6,824 bases of DNA from an uncultured Clostridium sp. (GTDB lineage Bacteria > Bacillota > Clostridia > TANB77 > CAG-508): the NCBI GenBank assembly GCA_947062645.1, contig CAMSQT010000058.1:1-6824 (forward strand). The letters are read 5' to 3'. Positions 1 through 4,837 of the stretch are shown piece after piece. Position 1 is the stretch's first letter, and the number at the start of each line of letters is the position of its first letter. The notes under the pieces were generated by a model. It was not told where the DNA came from. It made no database searches and saw nothing but the letters and a program-made list of their open reading frames with translations. Position numbers and translations under genes: made by a program.

Positions 1-654
1 ATTGACTTTATTAACAAAGTCAAACTAGATAAGGAATATCAAGCAAGAACTAAAACTTGGAAAGATTATACCAGACAAGAACAAGCAGAACTTATAATGA
101 AGTATGTTGATAACATTGAACTTGATATGTTAGGTACAGAAATAATTGTAAAACAGATTAACTTTAGAGAATCAATTTGTAAGCCTTGTCAAGAATTATA
201 TGATAAAGGTTATATAGATACAACAAAGCCAATGATATTAGGTAATGTGCTTGGTAGTGTGAGATTTAGTAATTATTTGCCAGAGGAAGAAGTCGGCGAA
301 ATCATTATGAGATTAAGACAATACTATGATGTTCATTATACAGAGGCAACCTACTACGTTGATAAGCAAATGTTTTATTTTAACTTTGCTGAAGATAATA
401 GTGCTATTGTTAGAGTATTTCCTTTGGAAGATTATTATAAACTTGATCCAGATAATAAAATGGAAACTTATAGATTTGGAATACTCTACATCAATGAAGA
501 AGATAAATTCCAAATGCAAGAAATTGATACTGCATTTGACTATATACCAGATGAAACAAATACAAGTGTAATTTACACAAAAGAGCCTATACCTATTTCA
601 GTAGGTGTAAAGCCAGTAAAATTCTGCGAAGAAATGCAAGAAGAAACAAATTAA
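1..654 (+). CDS. C-terminal part of a probable large serine recombinase (5' end outside window)
   Basis: The reading frame is open from base 1 to the TAA at 652-654 (217 codons). The ATG at 97 has no ribosome-binding site, so this is the 3' end of a longer gene and not a 185-residue protein. The opening segment (KTWKDYTRQEQAELI, then KYVDNIEL) resembles the stretch after the coiled coil in large serine recombinases of Bacillota mobile elements. Those enzymes cut and rejoin DNA at attachment sites to excise and integrate an element. The following 140 or so residues are acidic and aromatic-rich, with no motif I can name; they look like a C-terminal extension found in some such recombinases. The catalytic serine and resolvase domain would lie upstream and cannot be checked. 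The MOBV relaxase and TnpV genes downstream support the assignment. It rests on recalled family resemblance plus context; a different element-borne protein remains possible. Confidence 0.55.
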   Translation: MDFINKVKLDKEYQARTKTWKDYTRQEQAELIMKYVDNIELDMLGTEIIVKQINFRESICKPCQELYDKGYIDTTKPMILGNVLGSVRFSNYLPEEEVGEIIMRLRQYYDVHYTEATYYVDKQMFYFNFAEDNSAIVRVFPLEDYYKLDPDNKMETYRFGILYINEEDKFQMQEIDTAFDYIPDETNTSVIYTKEPIPISVGVKPVKFCEEMQEETN

Positions 655-673
655 CGTGGCACGTTTTGTTTTT
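653..673 (+). terminator. Weak possible intrinsic terminator after the recombinase gene
   Basis: AACGTG (653-658) and CACGTT (660-665) form a palindrome around a single G, overlapping the stop codon. A T-rich tract with one G interruption follows (664-673). With a realistic loop only about four base pairs remain (AACG/CGTT), so termination would be inefficient. It is listed because of its position at the end of the gene. Confidence 0.3.
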
Positions 674-708
674 ATGAAATAAAAATGAAAGTGGCGATAG
701 TTAATTTG

Positions 709-741
709 AATAAAATTTATTTGCCAAAAATAAATTTTATT
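709..741. repeat. Perfect 14-bp AT-only inverted repeat upstream of the relaxase gene
   Basis: AATAAAATTTATTT (709-722) is repeated exactly in inverted form at 728-741, separated by the five bases GCCAA. No T tract follows, so it is not a standard terminator. It lies 110 bases before the relaxase start, next to two GC-richer inverted repeats. It may be an AT-rich melting or protein-binding part of the transfer origin. Confidence 0.6.
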
Positions 742-750
742 GCCTCGCAG

Positions 751-825
751 AGCCCCCGAGTTTTGATGGTACGTCAAAACTCATAGGGGGTTAGGACTTC
801 CGTCAAGACGAAGTCCTGTGCTACG
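751..825 (+). other. Candidate origin of transfer (oriT) for the MOBV relaxase
   Basis: Two inverted repeats lie back to back just upstream of the relaxase gene. The first pairs GAGTTTTGA (758-766) with TCAAAACTC (774-782) around a seven-base loop, and is flanked by CCCCC (753-757) and GGGGG (786-790), which can extend the stem past a three-base bulge. The second pairs AGGACTTCCGTC (793-804) with GACGAAGTCCT (807-817), with one unpaired C. It is followed by GTGCTACG (818-825). MOBV relaxases such as pMV158 MobM act on an oriT directly upstream of their own gene, where a hairpin precedes the nick in a GTG/TTA-like context. Here the GTG/CTA after the second hairpin (nick near 820/821) is the equivalent by position. 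The repeats are seen directly; the nick position is inferred from memory of that family. Confidence 0.5.
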
Positions 826-835
826 AAGAAATTTC

Positions 836-845
836 AAAGGAGGTG
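836..845 (+). promoter_or_regulatory. Ribosome-binding site that fixes the relaxase start
   Basis: AAAGGAGGTG is a near-perfect Shine-Dalgarno sequence ending six bases before the ATG at 852. The in-frame GTG at 843 lies inside this site and cannot be the start. Confidence 0.85.
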
Positions 846-851
846 TTTTTA

Positions 852-2240
852 ATGGAGCAAGAATTAGCATATTCTTTTCACTTGGGTAGTGATAAAAACA
901 AAAGTAAATTAGCAAGAAAATTTGCAAAAGATAACGTATCTGGTACTACTTCGCTATCTAATAATGCAATTCAAAATGCAAAAGATTTATCAGATGTTAA
1001 TAAACACAATTTAAGAGATTATGATAATCAAACAGAACTAATTAGAACTATATATGGGACAAGCGATATTGTAAATGACGTAAAACAAGTATATTTAGAT
1101 GAGTTTGAACAATCAAGACTAGAATATAATAATAAACAAACTCGTGAAGATAGAAAAATTGAAGATTACTTTAAAAAAGTATGTGAATCTCAAAATGATA
1201 TTGCGTGTGAAATTATCATAGAACTTGGAGATATGGACTTTTGGAACGATAAAAACGAAAGGTATAGATTTAAAATGGTTGATGTATATAATGAACAGAT
1301 AAAAGACTTAAATAAAATTATTCCAGACTTTAAAATAGCAAATGCAACAATGCATTTTGATGAAGTTTCTCCTCATATGCATATAGTAGGTGTTCCAGTA
1401 GCATTAAATTGTACTAGAGGAATGAAAAAGCAAGTAGGAAAAAGTAAATTGTTTACTAAAACTTCACTTGCTGAAATACAAGATAAGATGAGAAATGCTT
1501 GTATTAAGTCATACAACAAGTTTTATGAAGTTAATACTAGACTAAAACAAAAGCAAAAAGGAAGAAATCAAGATATAAATGTTAATGAAATGGGCAATTA
1601 TAGAGAAATCAAGAAACAGCTAAAACAGAAAGAACAAAAACTTGAAAAGGCAAATGCACAGACGAAAAAAATTGATAATACAAGCAAAGACATAGATAAA
1701 ATTTTATCTAGTTTAAAACCTACTTTGATGAATAAAAATAATATGGTTATTTCAAACGAGGATGTCCAGAAAATCAAAAATTATACAAAAGATGTAAAAG
1801 ATATTACTAAAACAGTTAGAAACGTAAATGACTTAAATATGGCGATTAAAAATTTTGAACATTCTGCTTTTGAAATAGAAAAAGAAAATCGTTCACTAAA
1901 ATATGAAATAGAACTAAAAGATAATGAAATTGGAAGTCTAAAAAAGAAACTATCTACTAAAGACAAGATTATAGACAGGTTACAAGCTGAAAAAGAAAAA
2001 CTAAAACAGGAATTACAGAAATTTAAAGGATTTTGGCATAGTATTATGAGCCATTTTCACAAAAGAATTTGCTATGATAAAGATGAAAATTATAAGATTG
2101 TTAGTGATGACCTATACAAAAATGGCATTTTTGACAACAATGATAATGAAATTGCTAATAATATTGCTAGAAAAGTAACTATACCAGATGAAAACAAGCA
2201 GAATAAGAATAAAAGAAAAAATAATGATACTAGATTTTAA
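852..2240 (+). CDS. mobV: MOBV-family relaxase (Mob/Pre, plasmid and transposon mobilization protein)
   Basis: This is a complete 462-residue protein starting at ATG 852. Enzymes of this family nick one DNA strand at oriT, stay bound to the 5' end and are carried with it into the recipient by a helper conjugation system. The metal-binding signature HFDEVSPHMH is intact at residues 168-177 (the H-x-D-E-x-x-P-H-x-H pattern of Mob_Pre proteins). KHNLR at 51-55 corresponds to the motif carrying the catalytic histidine (H52) in MobM-type relaxases. YNNKQTREDRKIEDYF at 92-107 is another conserved stretch. The catalytic histidine lies about 30 residues further in than in pMV158 MobM. After the relaxase domain come lysine- and glutamate-rich coiled-coil segments (about 252-275 and 343-392), likely for oligomerization or partner contact, and a hydrophilic tail. 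No TraG/VirD4-type gene is present, so the element looks mobilizable and not self-transmissible. It resembles TnpZ of Tn4451 by family and neighbourhood. Confidence 0.93.
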   Translation: MEQELAYSFHLGSDKNKSKLARKFAKDNVSGTTSLSNNAIQNAKDLSDVNKHNLRDYDNQTELIRTIYGTSDIVNDVKQVYLDEFEQSRLEYNNKQTREDRKIEDYFKKVCESQNDIACEIIIELGDMDFWNDKNERYRFKMVDVYNEQIKDLNKIIPDFKIANATMHFDEVSPHMHIVGVPVALNCTRGMKKQVGKSKLFTKTSLAEIQDKMRNACIKSYNKFYEVNTRLKQKQKGRNQDINVNEMGNYREIKKQLKQKEQKLEKANAQTKKIDNTSKDIDKILSSLKPTLMNKNNMVISNEDVQKIKNYTKDVKDITKTVRNVNDLNMAIKNFEHSAFEIEKENRSLKYEIELKDNEIGSLKKKLSTKDKIIDRLQAEKEKLKQELQKFKGFWHSIMSHFHKRICYDKDENYKIVSDDLYKNGIFDNNDNEIANNIARKVTIPDENKQNKNKRKNNDTRF

Positions 2241-2248
2241 AAGGAGGA
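2241..2248 (+). promoter_or_regulatory. Ribosome-binding site of tnpV, adjoining the relaxase stop
   Basis: AAGGAGGA begins at the base after the relaxase TAA (2238-2240) and ends eight bases before the ATG at 2257. It selects this ATG over an in-frame ATG at 2188 inside the relaxase gene. The abutment suggests coupled translation of the two genes. Confidence 0.8.
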
Positions 2249-2256
2249 AAAAAGCT

Positions 2257-2646
2257 ATGAATAATGAATTACCAAAAATAAAAATTGATGAAAGAACAGG
2301 CATTCAATATCATTTAGATGGAGATTATTATATACCAAACCTTACAATACCTAAACAAGAAAAAATTACTTTAAATAAATATGGAAGAATGAGATTAAAA
2401 TATTTGAAAGAACATAAAAAAGCTGATTATACTATAATGCTAATGGATGGAATATTAAATACACATTTAAAAGAACTACAAGAAACAGCAGATACTAGAG
2501 TACAACAAATTATCAGTGAGTTGAAAGCTAAAAGCGATTTGACCGAAGATATGAAAAATACAGATATGCTTTATTGGGTAGGTACAATGAACTCTATAAA
2601 AAATCAAGCTGAGGAGATTGTTTTGAGAGAATTGATTTATGTTTAA
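2257..2646 (+). CDS. tnpV: TnpV-family transposon-encoded protein
   Basis: This 129-residue soluble protein matches the TnpV family known from Tn4451-type mobilizable transposons of clostridia. The family landmarks appear in order: GDYYIPNLTIP at 22-32, KYGRMRLKYLKEH at 41-53, then WVGTMNSIKNQAEEIV at 107-122, ending RELIYV. Length is typical and the protein looks complete. No catalytic motif or membrane segment is visible. Its biochemical role is not established as far as I know; it is an accessory protein co-inherited with serine-recombinase elements. It follows the relaxase gene by 16 bases with its own strong ribosome-binding site, so the two are very likely co-transcribed. The region after its stop has no clear hairpin terminator before the next promoter. 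The longer reading of the frame from 2188 is rejected, as it would overlap the relaxase and ignore the ribosome-binding site. Confidence 0.9.
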   Translation: MNNELPKIKIDERTGIQYHLDGDYYIPNLTIPKQEKITLNKYGRMRLKYLKEHKKADYTIMLMDGILNTHLKELQETADTRVQQIISELKAKSDLTEDMKNTDMLYWVGTMNSIKNQAEEIVLRELIYV

Positions 2647-2665
2647 ATGTTTTAAAAGTTGATTT

Positions 2666-2694
2666 TTGACAATTTTATGTAAATATGATATAAT
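2666..2694 (+). promoter_or_regulatory. Consensus sigma-A promoter with extended -10
   Basis: TTGACA (2666-2671) and TATAAT (2689-2694) are both perfect consensus hexamers, separated by exactly 17 bases. TG at 2686-2687 gives an extended -10 element. Transcription should start near 2701 and read the 219-codon gene. A promoter this close to ideal is expected to be strong unless repressed. Confidence 0.88.
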
Positions 2695-2703
2695 AAAAGA
2701 GAT

Positions 2704-2742
2704 ATAGGCAAAGTGTCTATGTTTGCAAACCTCGAGTTTGCA
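2704..2742 (+). promoter_or_regulatory. Two stem-loops in the leader of the 219-codon gene
   Basis: The first is an imperfect palindrome, ATAGGCA (2704-2710) with TGTCTAT (2714-2720), with one G-T pair. It sits at the expected transcription start, so it could be an operator or the 5' stem of the mRNA. The second pairs TGCAAAC (2724-2730) with GTTTGCA (2736-2742) exactly around CTCGA. No T tract follows, so neither is a terminator. They lie between promoter and ribosome-binding site, where a repressor or a translational control could act. The structures are seen; the regulatory role is inferred. Confidence 0.45.
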
Positions 2743-2786
2743 GTTACTATCAATCACATCAATGAAAAAATTTTGGAGGTATTTAT

Positions 2787-3446
2787 ATGTTTAATTATGT
2801 TTTAAAGCGGATGTATGAGGAATATTCAGTTAGTCGTAGCAATGACAGCATCGACTTTTTGGAAAATGGAAAAGTAGTTGCCACTTTGTATCCTAAGGAA
2901 CAGGTGATAAACATTTTCTTGTCAGCCTCTCCTGACGTTGTTTGGAATCATCATAATCTTGCAATCTTTGTGATTGCTAAGAAATATGCTGTTCTTAATA
3001 ATGGACGGATTCGCAAAACTGAAGCAGCATGGTTAATTGGTTGTTGCGGTGCAGAATGGGAACACAACCTTGAAGTTCCTATGTACCTTGGATATGGTAA
3101 AAGATTTGAAACTGAAGATGTTTCAACTATTTCCGGATGTTATAGAGGGAAAAACAAAAATATTCGTTTTAACCTTTTTGAGCTTGAAATTGAATGGAAA
3201 GAAACTGAACAACCATATTCTCATATCAATTACTTGAACCCTGCATTGGTATATCCTGTTAAACATGGAGGAAAGAAAGTTCATAATGCAAAAGCGTATT
3301 TGAGAAAACGCTATGATTGGGAATATGGTGCAGGATTCAACACCGCTGGCAGTCCGCAAACTCGTGAATTTATTGATACACAGGCTAATAAGGTGAATCA
3401 TACCGAATGGAGCCACATCAGTTATTATCATAGAGTCTGCAAGTAA
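2787..3446 (+). CDS. Hypothetical protein, probable cargo of the mobile element
   Basis: I do not recognise this 219-residue protein. The start is secure: GGAGG at 2775-2779 lies seven bases before the ATG. The protein is soluble-looking, with no signal peptide or membrane segment. It is rich in aromatic residues, with six tryptophans (53, 82, 91, 137, 178, 208), and in histidines, including HH at 55-56. Cysteines are at 86, 87, 118 and 218. The stretch AAWLIGCCGAEWEH (80-93) and the C-terminal half with HGGKK (160-164), RKRYDWEYGAGFN (173-185) and EWSHISYYHR (207-216) look like conserved structural or active-site segments, but I cannot link them to an enzyme. The gene has its own consensus promoter, a structured leader and a strong 3' hairpin, so it is a stand-alone unit. 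By eye its GC content (roughly 38%) exceeds the relaxase gene's (roughly 27%), suggesting separate acquisition. A passenger role such as resistance or phage defence is a guess from position only. Confidence 0.8.
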   Translation: MFNYVLKRMYEEYSVSRSNDSIDFLENGKVVATLYPKEQVINIFLSASPDVVWNHHNLAIFVIAKKYAVLNNGRIRKTEAAWLIGCCGAEWEHNLEVPMYLGYGKRFETEDVSTISGCYRGKNKNIRFNLFELEIEWKETEQPYSHINYLNPALVYPVKHGGKKVHNAKAYLRKRYDWEYGAGFNTAGSPQTREFIDTQANKVNHTEWSHISYYHRVCK

Positions 3447-3455
3447 TTGAACAAG

Positions 3456-3516
3456 TTTATTGAAGGAGGGGTACTGCATTGCAGTCCTTCCTTCAATAAA
3501 TTAAATAAAGTTTTTT
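3456..3516 (+). terminator. Long hairpin after the 219-codon gene, probable terminator
   Basis: TTTATTGAAGGA (3456-3467) pairs exactly with TCCTTCAATAAA (3489-3500). Inside it ACTGCA (3473-3478) pairs with TGCAGT (3480-3485), and GG/CC pairs extend the stem with small bulges, giving a stem of about 20 base pairs. The run of six T (3511-3516) comes ten bases after the stem and not directly, so intrinsic termination may be less efficient than the stem suggests. The hairpin would also shield the mRNA 3' end. Confidence 0.6.
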
Positions 3517-3526
3517 AAAAATTTTA

Positions 3527-3554
3527 TTGTAATTTATCAAAAACATGATATACT
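3527..3554 (+). promoter_or_regulatory. Probable promoter with extended -10, no ORF downstream
   Basis: TTGTAA (3527-3532) and TATACT (3549-3554) are separated by 16 bases, with TG at 3546-3547 as an extended -10. The -10 region resembles that of the promoter at 2666-2694 (both contain ATGATATA). The transcript would begin near 3561 and run into hairpin-rich DNA ending at the terminator at 3666-3693. Confidence 0.5.
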
Positions 3555-3560
3555 ATAATA

Positions 3561-3693
3561 AATTGATTGATATTTGTATCAATCGTCAAGAGAGAGAAAA
3601 GTTGTAGATAACTACGACGTTCGCTCCACCTAAGTAAAATCGTCGCACTTTGGCGAAGTATTGATAAATCAACTGTAAAAGGTTGATTTTTTT
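3561..3693 (+). ncRNA. Candidate structured small RNA
   Basis: This stretch has no credible ORF but is densely structured and bounded by a promoter and a terminator. Stem 1: GATTGATA (3565-3572) and TATCAATC (3577-3584) pair perfectly around TTTG. Stem 2: GTTGTAG (3601-3607) and CTACGAC (3612-3618) pair with one G-T around ATAA. Stem 3: either TTCGCT (3620-3625) with GGCGAA (3652-3657), or the local hairpin ACTT (3647-3650) with AAGT (3656-3659). CGACG (3615-3619) could instead pair with CGTCG (3641-3645), so two competing folds are possible. Stem 4 is the terminator. It matches no RNA family I recognise. It could be a regulatory RNA of the element, a partner of the upstream 219-residue protein, or a cis leader whose gene is lost. 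Evidence is structural only. Confidence 0.38.
3666..3693 (+). terminator. Rho-independent terminator
   Basis: AAATCAAC (3666-3673) pairs exactly with GTTGATTT (3682-3689) around an eight-base loop. The T run continues without a break from 3687 to 3693. It would end the putative small RNA and any read-through from the element, before the ftsY region. Confidence 0.72.
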
Positions 3694-3749
3694 GTCGTCT
3701 TTATTTTGAAAAAGAAAGAATGAAAAAGAAAAATTAAATCTTGCGTTTA

Positions 3750-3791
3750 GGATAATATATATCATTTATTCTAGCTAGTAAAATATTATCC
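3750..3791. repeat. 9-bp inverted repeat upstream of ftsY
   Basis: GGATAATAT (3750-3758) recurs inverted as ATATTATCC (3783-3791). Between the arms are 24 bases that include the palindrome CTAGCTAG (3771-3778). It has no T tract. The stretch from 3694 to 3866 otherwise holds no gene; it is A-rich and contains the ftsY upstream region and perhaps the right end of the mobile element. Confidence 0.45.
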
Positions 3792-3820
3792 ATAAAAAAT
3801 CACAAAAATCCCCAAAACTA

Positions 3821-3849
3821 TGGAAAAAAAAGCCAACATGTGATACAAT
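3821..3849 (+). promoter_or_regulatory. Possible ftsY promoter with extended -10
   Basis: TACAAT (3844-3849) is preceded by TG at 3841-3842, an extended -10 element. The best -35 match at 17 bases is the poor TGGAAA (3821-3826). A start near 3856 would give a short leader before the ribosome-binding site AAAGGAG at 3867-3873. ftsY may instead, or also, be read from upstream chromosomal genes outside the window. Confidence 0.35.
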
Positions 3850-3880
3850 ACAAAAGCAAGACCAAAAAAGGAGAAAAACA

Positions 3881-4786
3881 ATGGGATTTTTTGATAAACT
3901 AAAACAAGGAATGAACAAAACCAAGAGTTCATTTGACGAAAAAATAAATAACGTATTCAAAAGCTTCAAAAAAATAGACGACGACTTTTTAGACGAACTA
4001 GAAGAAATACTAATCATGGCAGACATAGGGATGGAAACATCCGTAAAAATAATAGGAAACCTAAGAAACAGACTAAAAAAAGAAAAAATACAAGACGAAG
4101 AAGAAGTAAAACAAGCCTTACGAGAAGAAATGCAAAAAATATTAGATAAAGAAGACAAACAATTACACCTAGAAACCAAGCCAGCAGTCATCTTAGTCGT
4201 TGGTGTAAACGGAGTGGGAAAAACCACTTCCATTGGAAAAATAGCCAACCGTTTAGCAAAAGATGGAAAAAAAGTAGTAGTAGCAGCAGCAGACACCTTC
4301 CGTGCTGCAGCAGTAGAACAACTAGAAATTTGGGCCAAAAGAGCAGGAGCCGACATCGTAAAACGAGAAGAAGGAGTAGACCCTGCCTCTGTTGTATATG
4401 ATGCCATCAAAATTACAAAAGAAAAACAAGCCGACATTTTAATAGTAGATACCGCAGGAAGATTGCATAATAAGAAATATTTAATGGACGAACTGAATAA
4501 AATTCAAAAGGTAATCAAAAAAGAAATGGAAGAAGCAGACAAAGAAGTCTTACTAGTAATCGACGGAACAACTGGGCAAAATGCTATTTCTCAAGTAAAA
4601 GCATTTAAAGAAGAAGCCGATATAACAGGACTTGTCTTAACTAAACTAGATGGAACCGCAAAAGGTGGAGTGGTAATCGGTATTGTAGAAGACAACAAAA
4701 TTCCTGAGAAATTTATAGGAATAGGGGAACAAATAGACGACATGGAAATTTTTGAATCAAGTGATTTTGTAAAAGCAATTATTTAA
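3881..4786 (+). CDS. ftsY: Signal recognition particle receptor FtsY (SRP GTPase)
   Basis: FtsY docks the signal recognition particle and its ribosome at the membrane. Paired GTP hydrolysis with Ffh then hands the nascent chain to the Sec translocon. All SRP-GTPase motifs are present in this 301-residue protein: P-loop GVNGVGKTT (108-116), DTFRAAAVEQL (138-148), DTAGR (190-194), TKLD (254-257) with GTAKGG after it, and the closing GIGEQIDDME (280-289). Residues 1 to about 95 form the helical N domain. The start MGFFDKLKQG gives a short amphipathic helix of the kind that binds membrane, and there is no long acidic A domain, as is usual in Bacillota. AAAGGAG (3867-3873) sits seven bases before the ATG. 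The GC content is higher than in the relaxase gene, with many A-ending codons, consistent with core chromosomal DNA. The UPF0182 gene follows after 51 bases without a terminator, so the two are probably co-transcribed. Confidence 0.98.
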   Translation: MGFFDKLKQGMNKTKSSFDEKINNVFKSFKKIDDDFLDELEEILIMADIGMETSVKIIGNLRNRLKKEKIQDEEEVKQALREEMQKILDKEDKQLHLETKPAVILVVGVNGVGKTTSIGKIANRLAKDGKKVVVAAADTFRAAAVEQLEIWAKRAGADIVKREEGVDPASVVYDAIKITKEKQADILIVDTAGRLHNKKYLMDELNKIQKVIKKEMEEADKEVLLVIDGTTGQNAISQVKAFKEEADITGLVLTKLDGTAKGGVVIGIVEDNKIPEKFIGIGEQIDDMEIFESSDFVKAII

Positions 4787-4837
4787 AAAAATGAGAAAAT
4801 AAAGGGTGTTTTTATAGAAAAAAAGGAGGAACAATCT

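Noticed and set aside
97..654. A separate 185-residue gene starting at ATG 97
   Set aside because: The frame is open back to base 1 and no ribosome-binding site precedes 97, so the ATG is internal to a larger truncated gene.
2187..2256. A 23-residue N-terminal extension of TnpV from ATG 2188
   Set aside because: It would overlap the relaxase gene, and the perfect ribosome-binding site at 2241-2248 serves the ATG at 2257.
3463..3499. A minigene: AAGGAGGGG followed by TTG and five codons to TAA
   Set aside because: The whole stretch is one strong hairpin with the Shine-Dalgarno-like sequence paired inside the stem; a terminator explains it better.
3561..3693. CRISPR array or tracrRNA
   Set aside because: There are no spaced direct repeats and no cas genes in the window; stems and a terminator alone do not support it.
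3775..4437. A 220-codon frame on the minus strand
   Set aside because: It lies opposite the certain ftsY gene, is serine- and phenylalanine-rich as expected for an antisense shadow, and has no supporting start signal.
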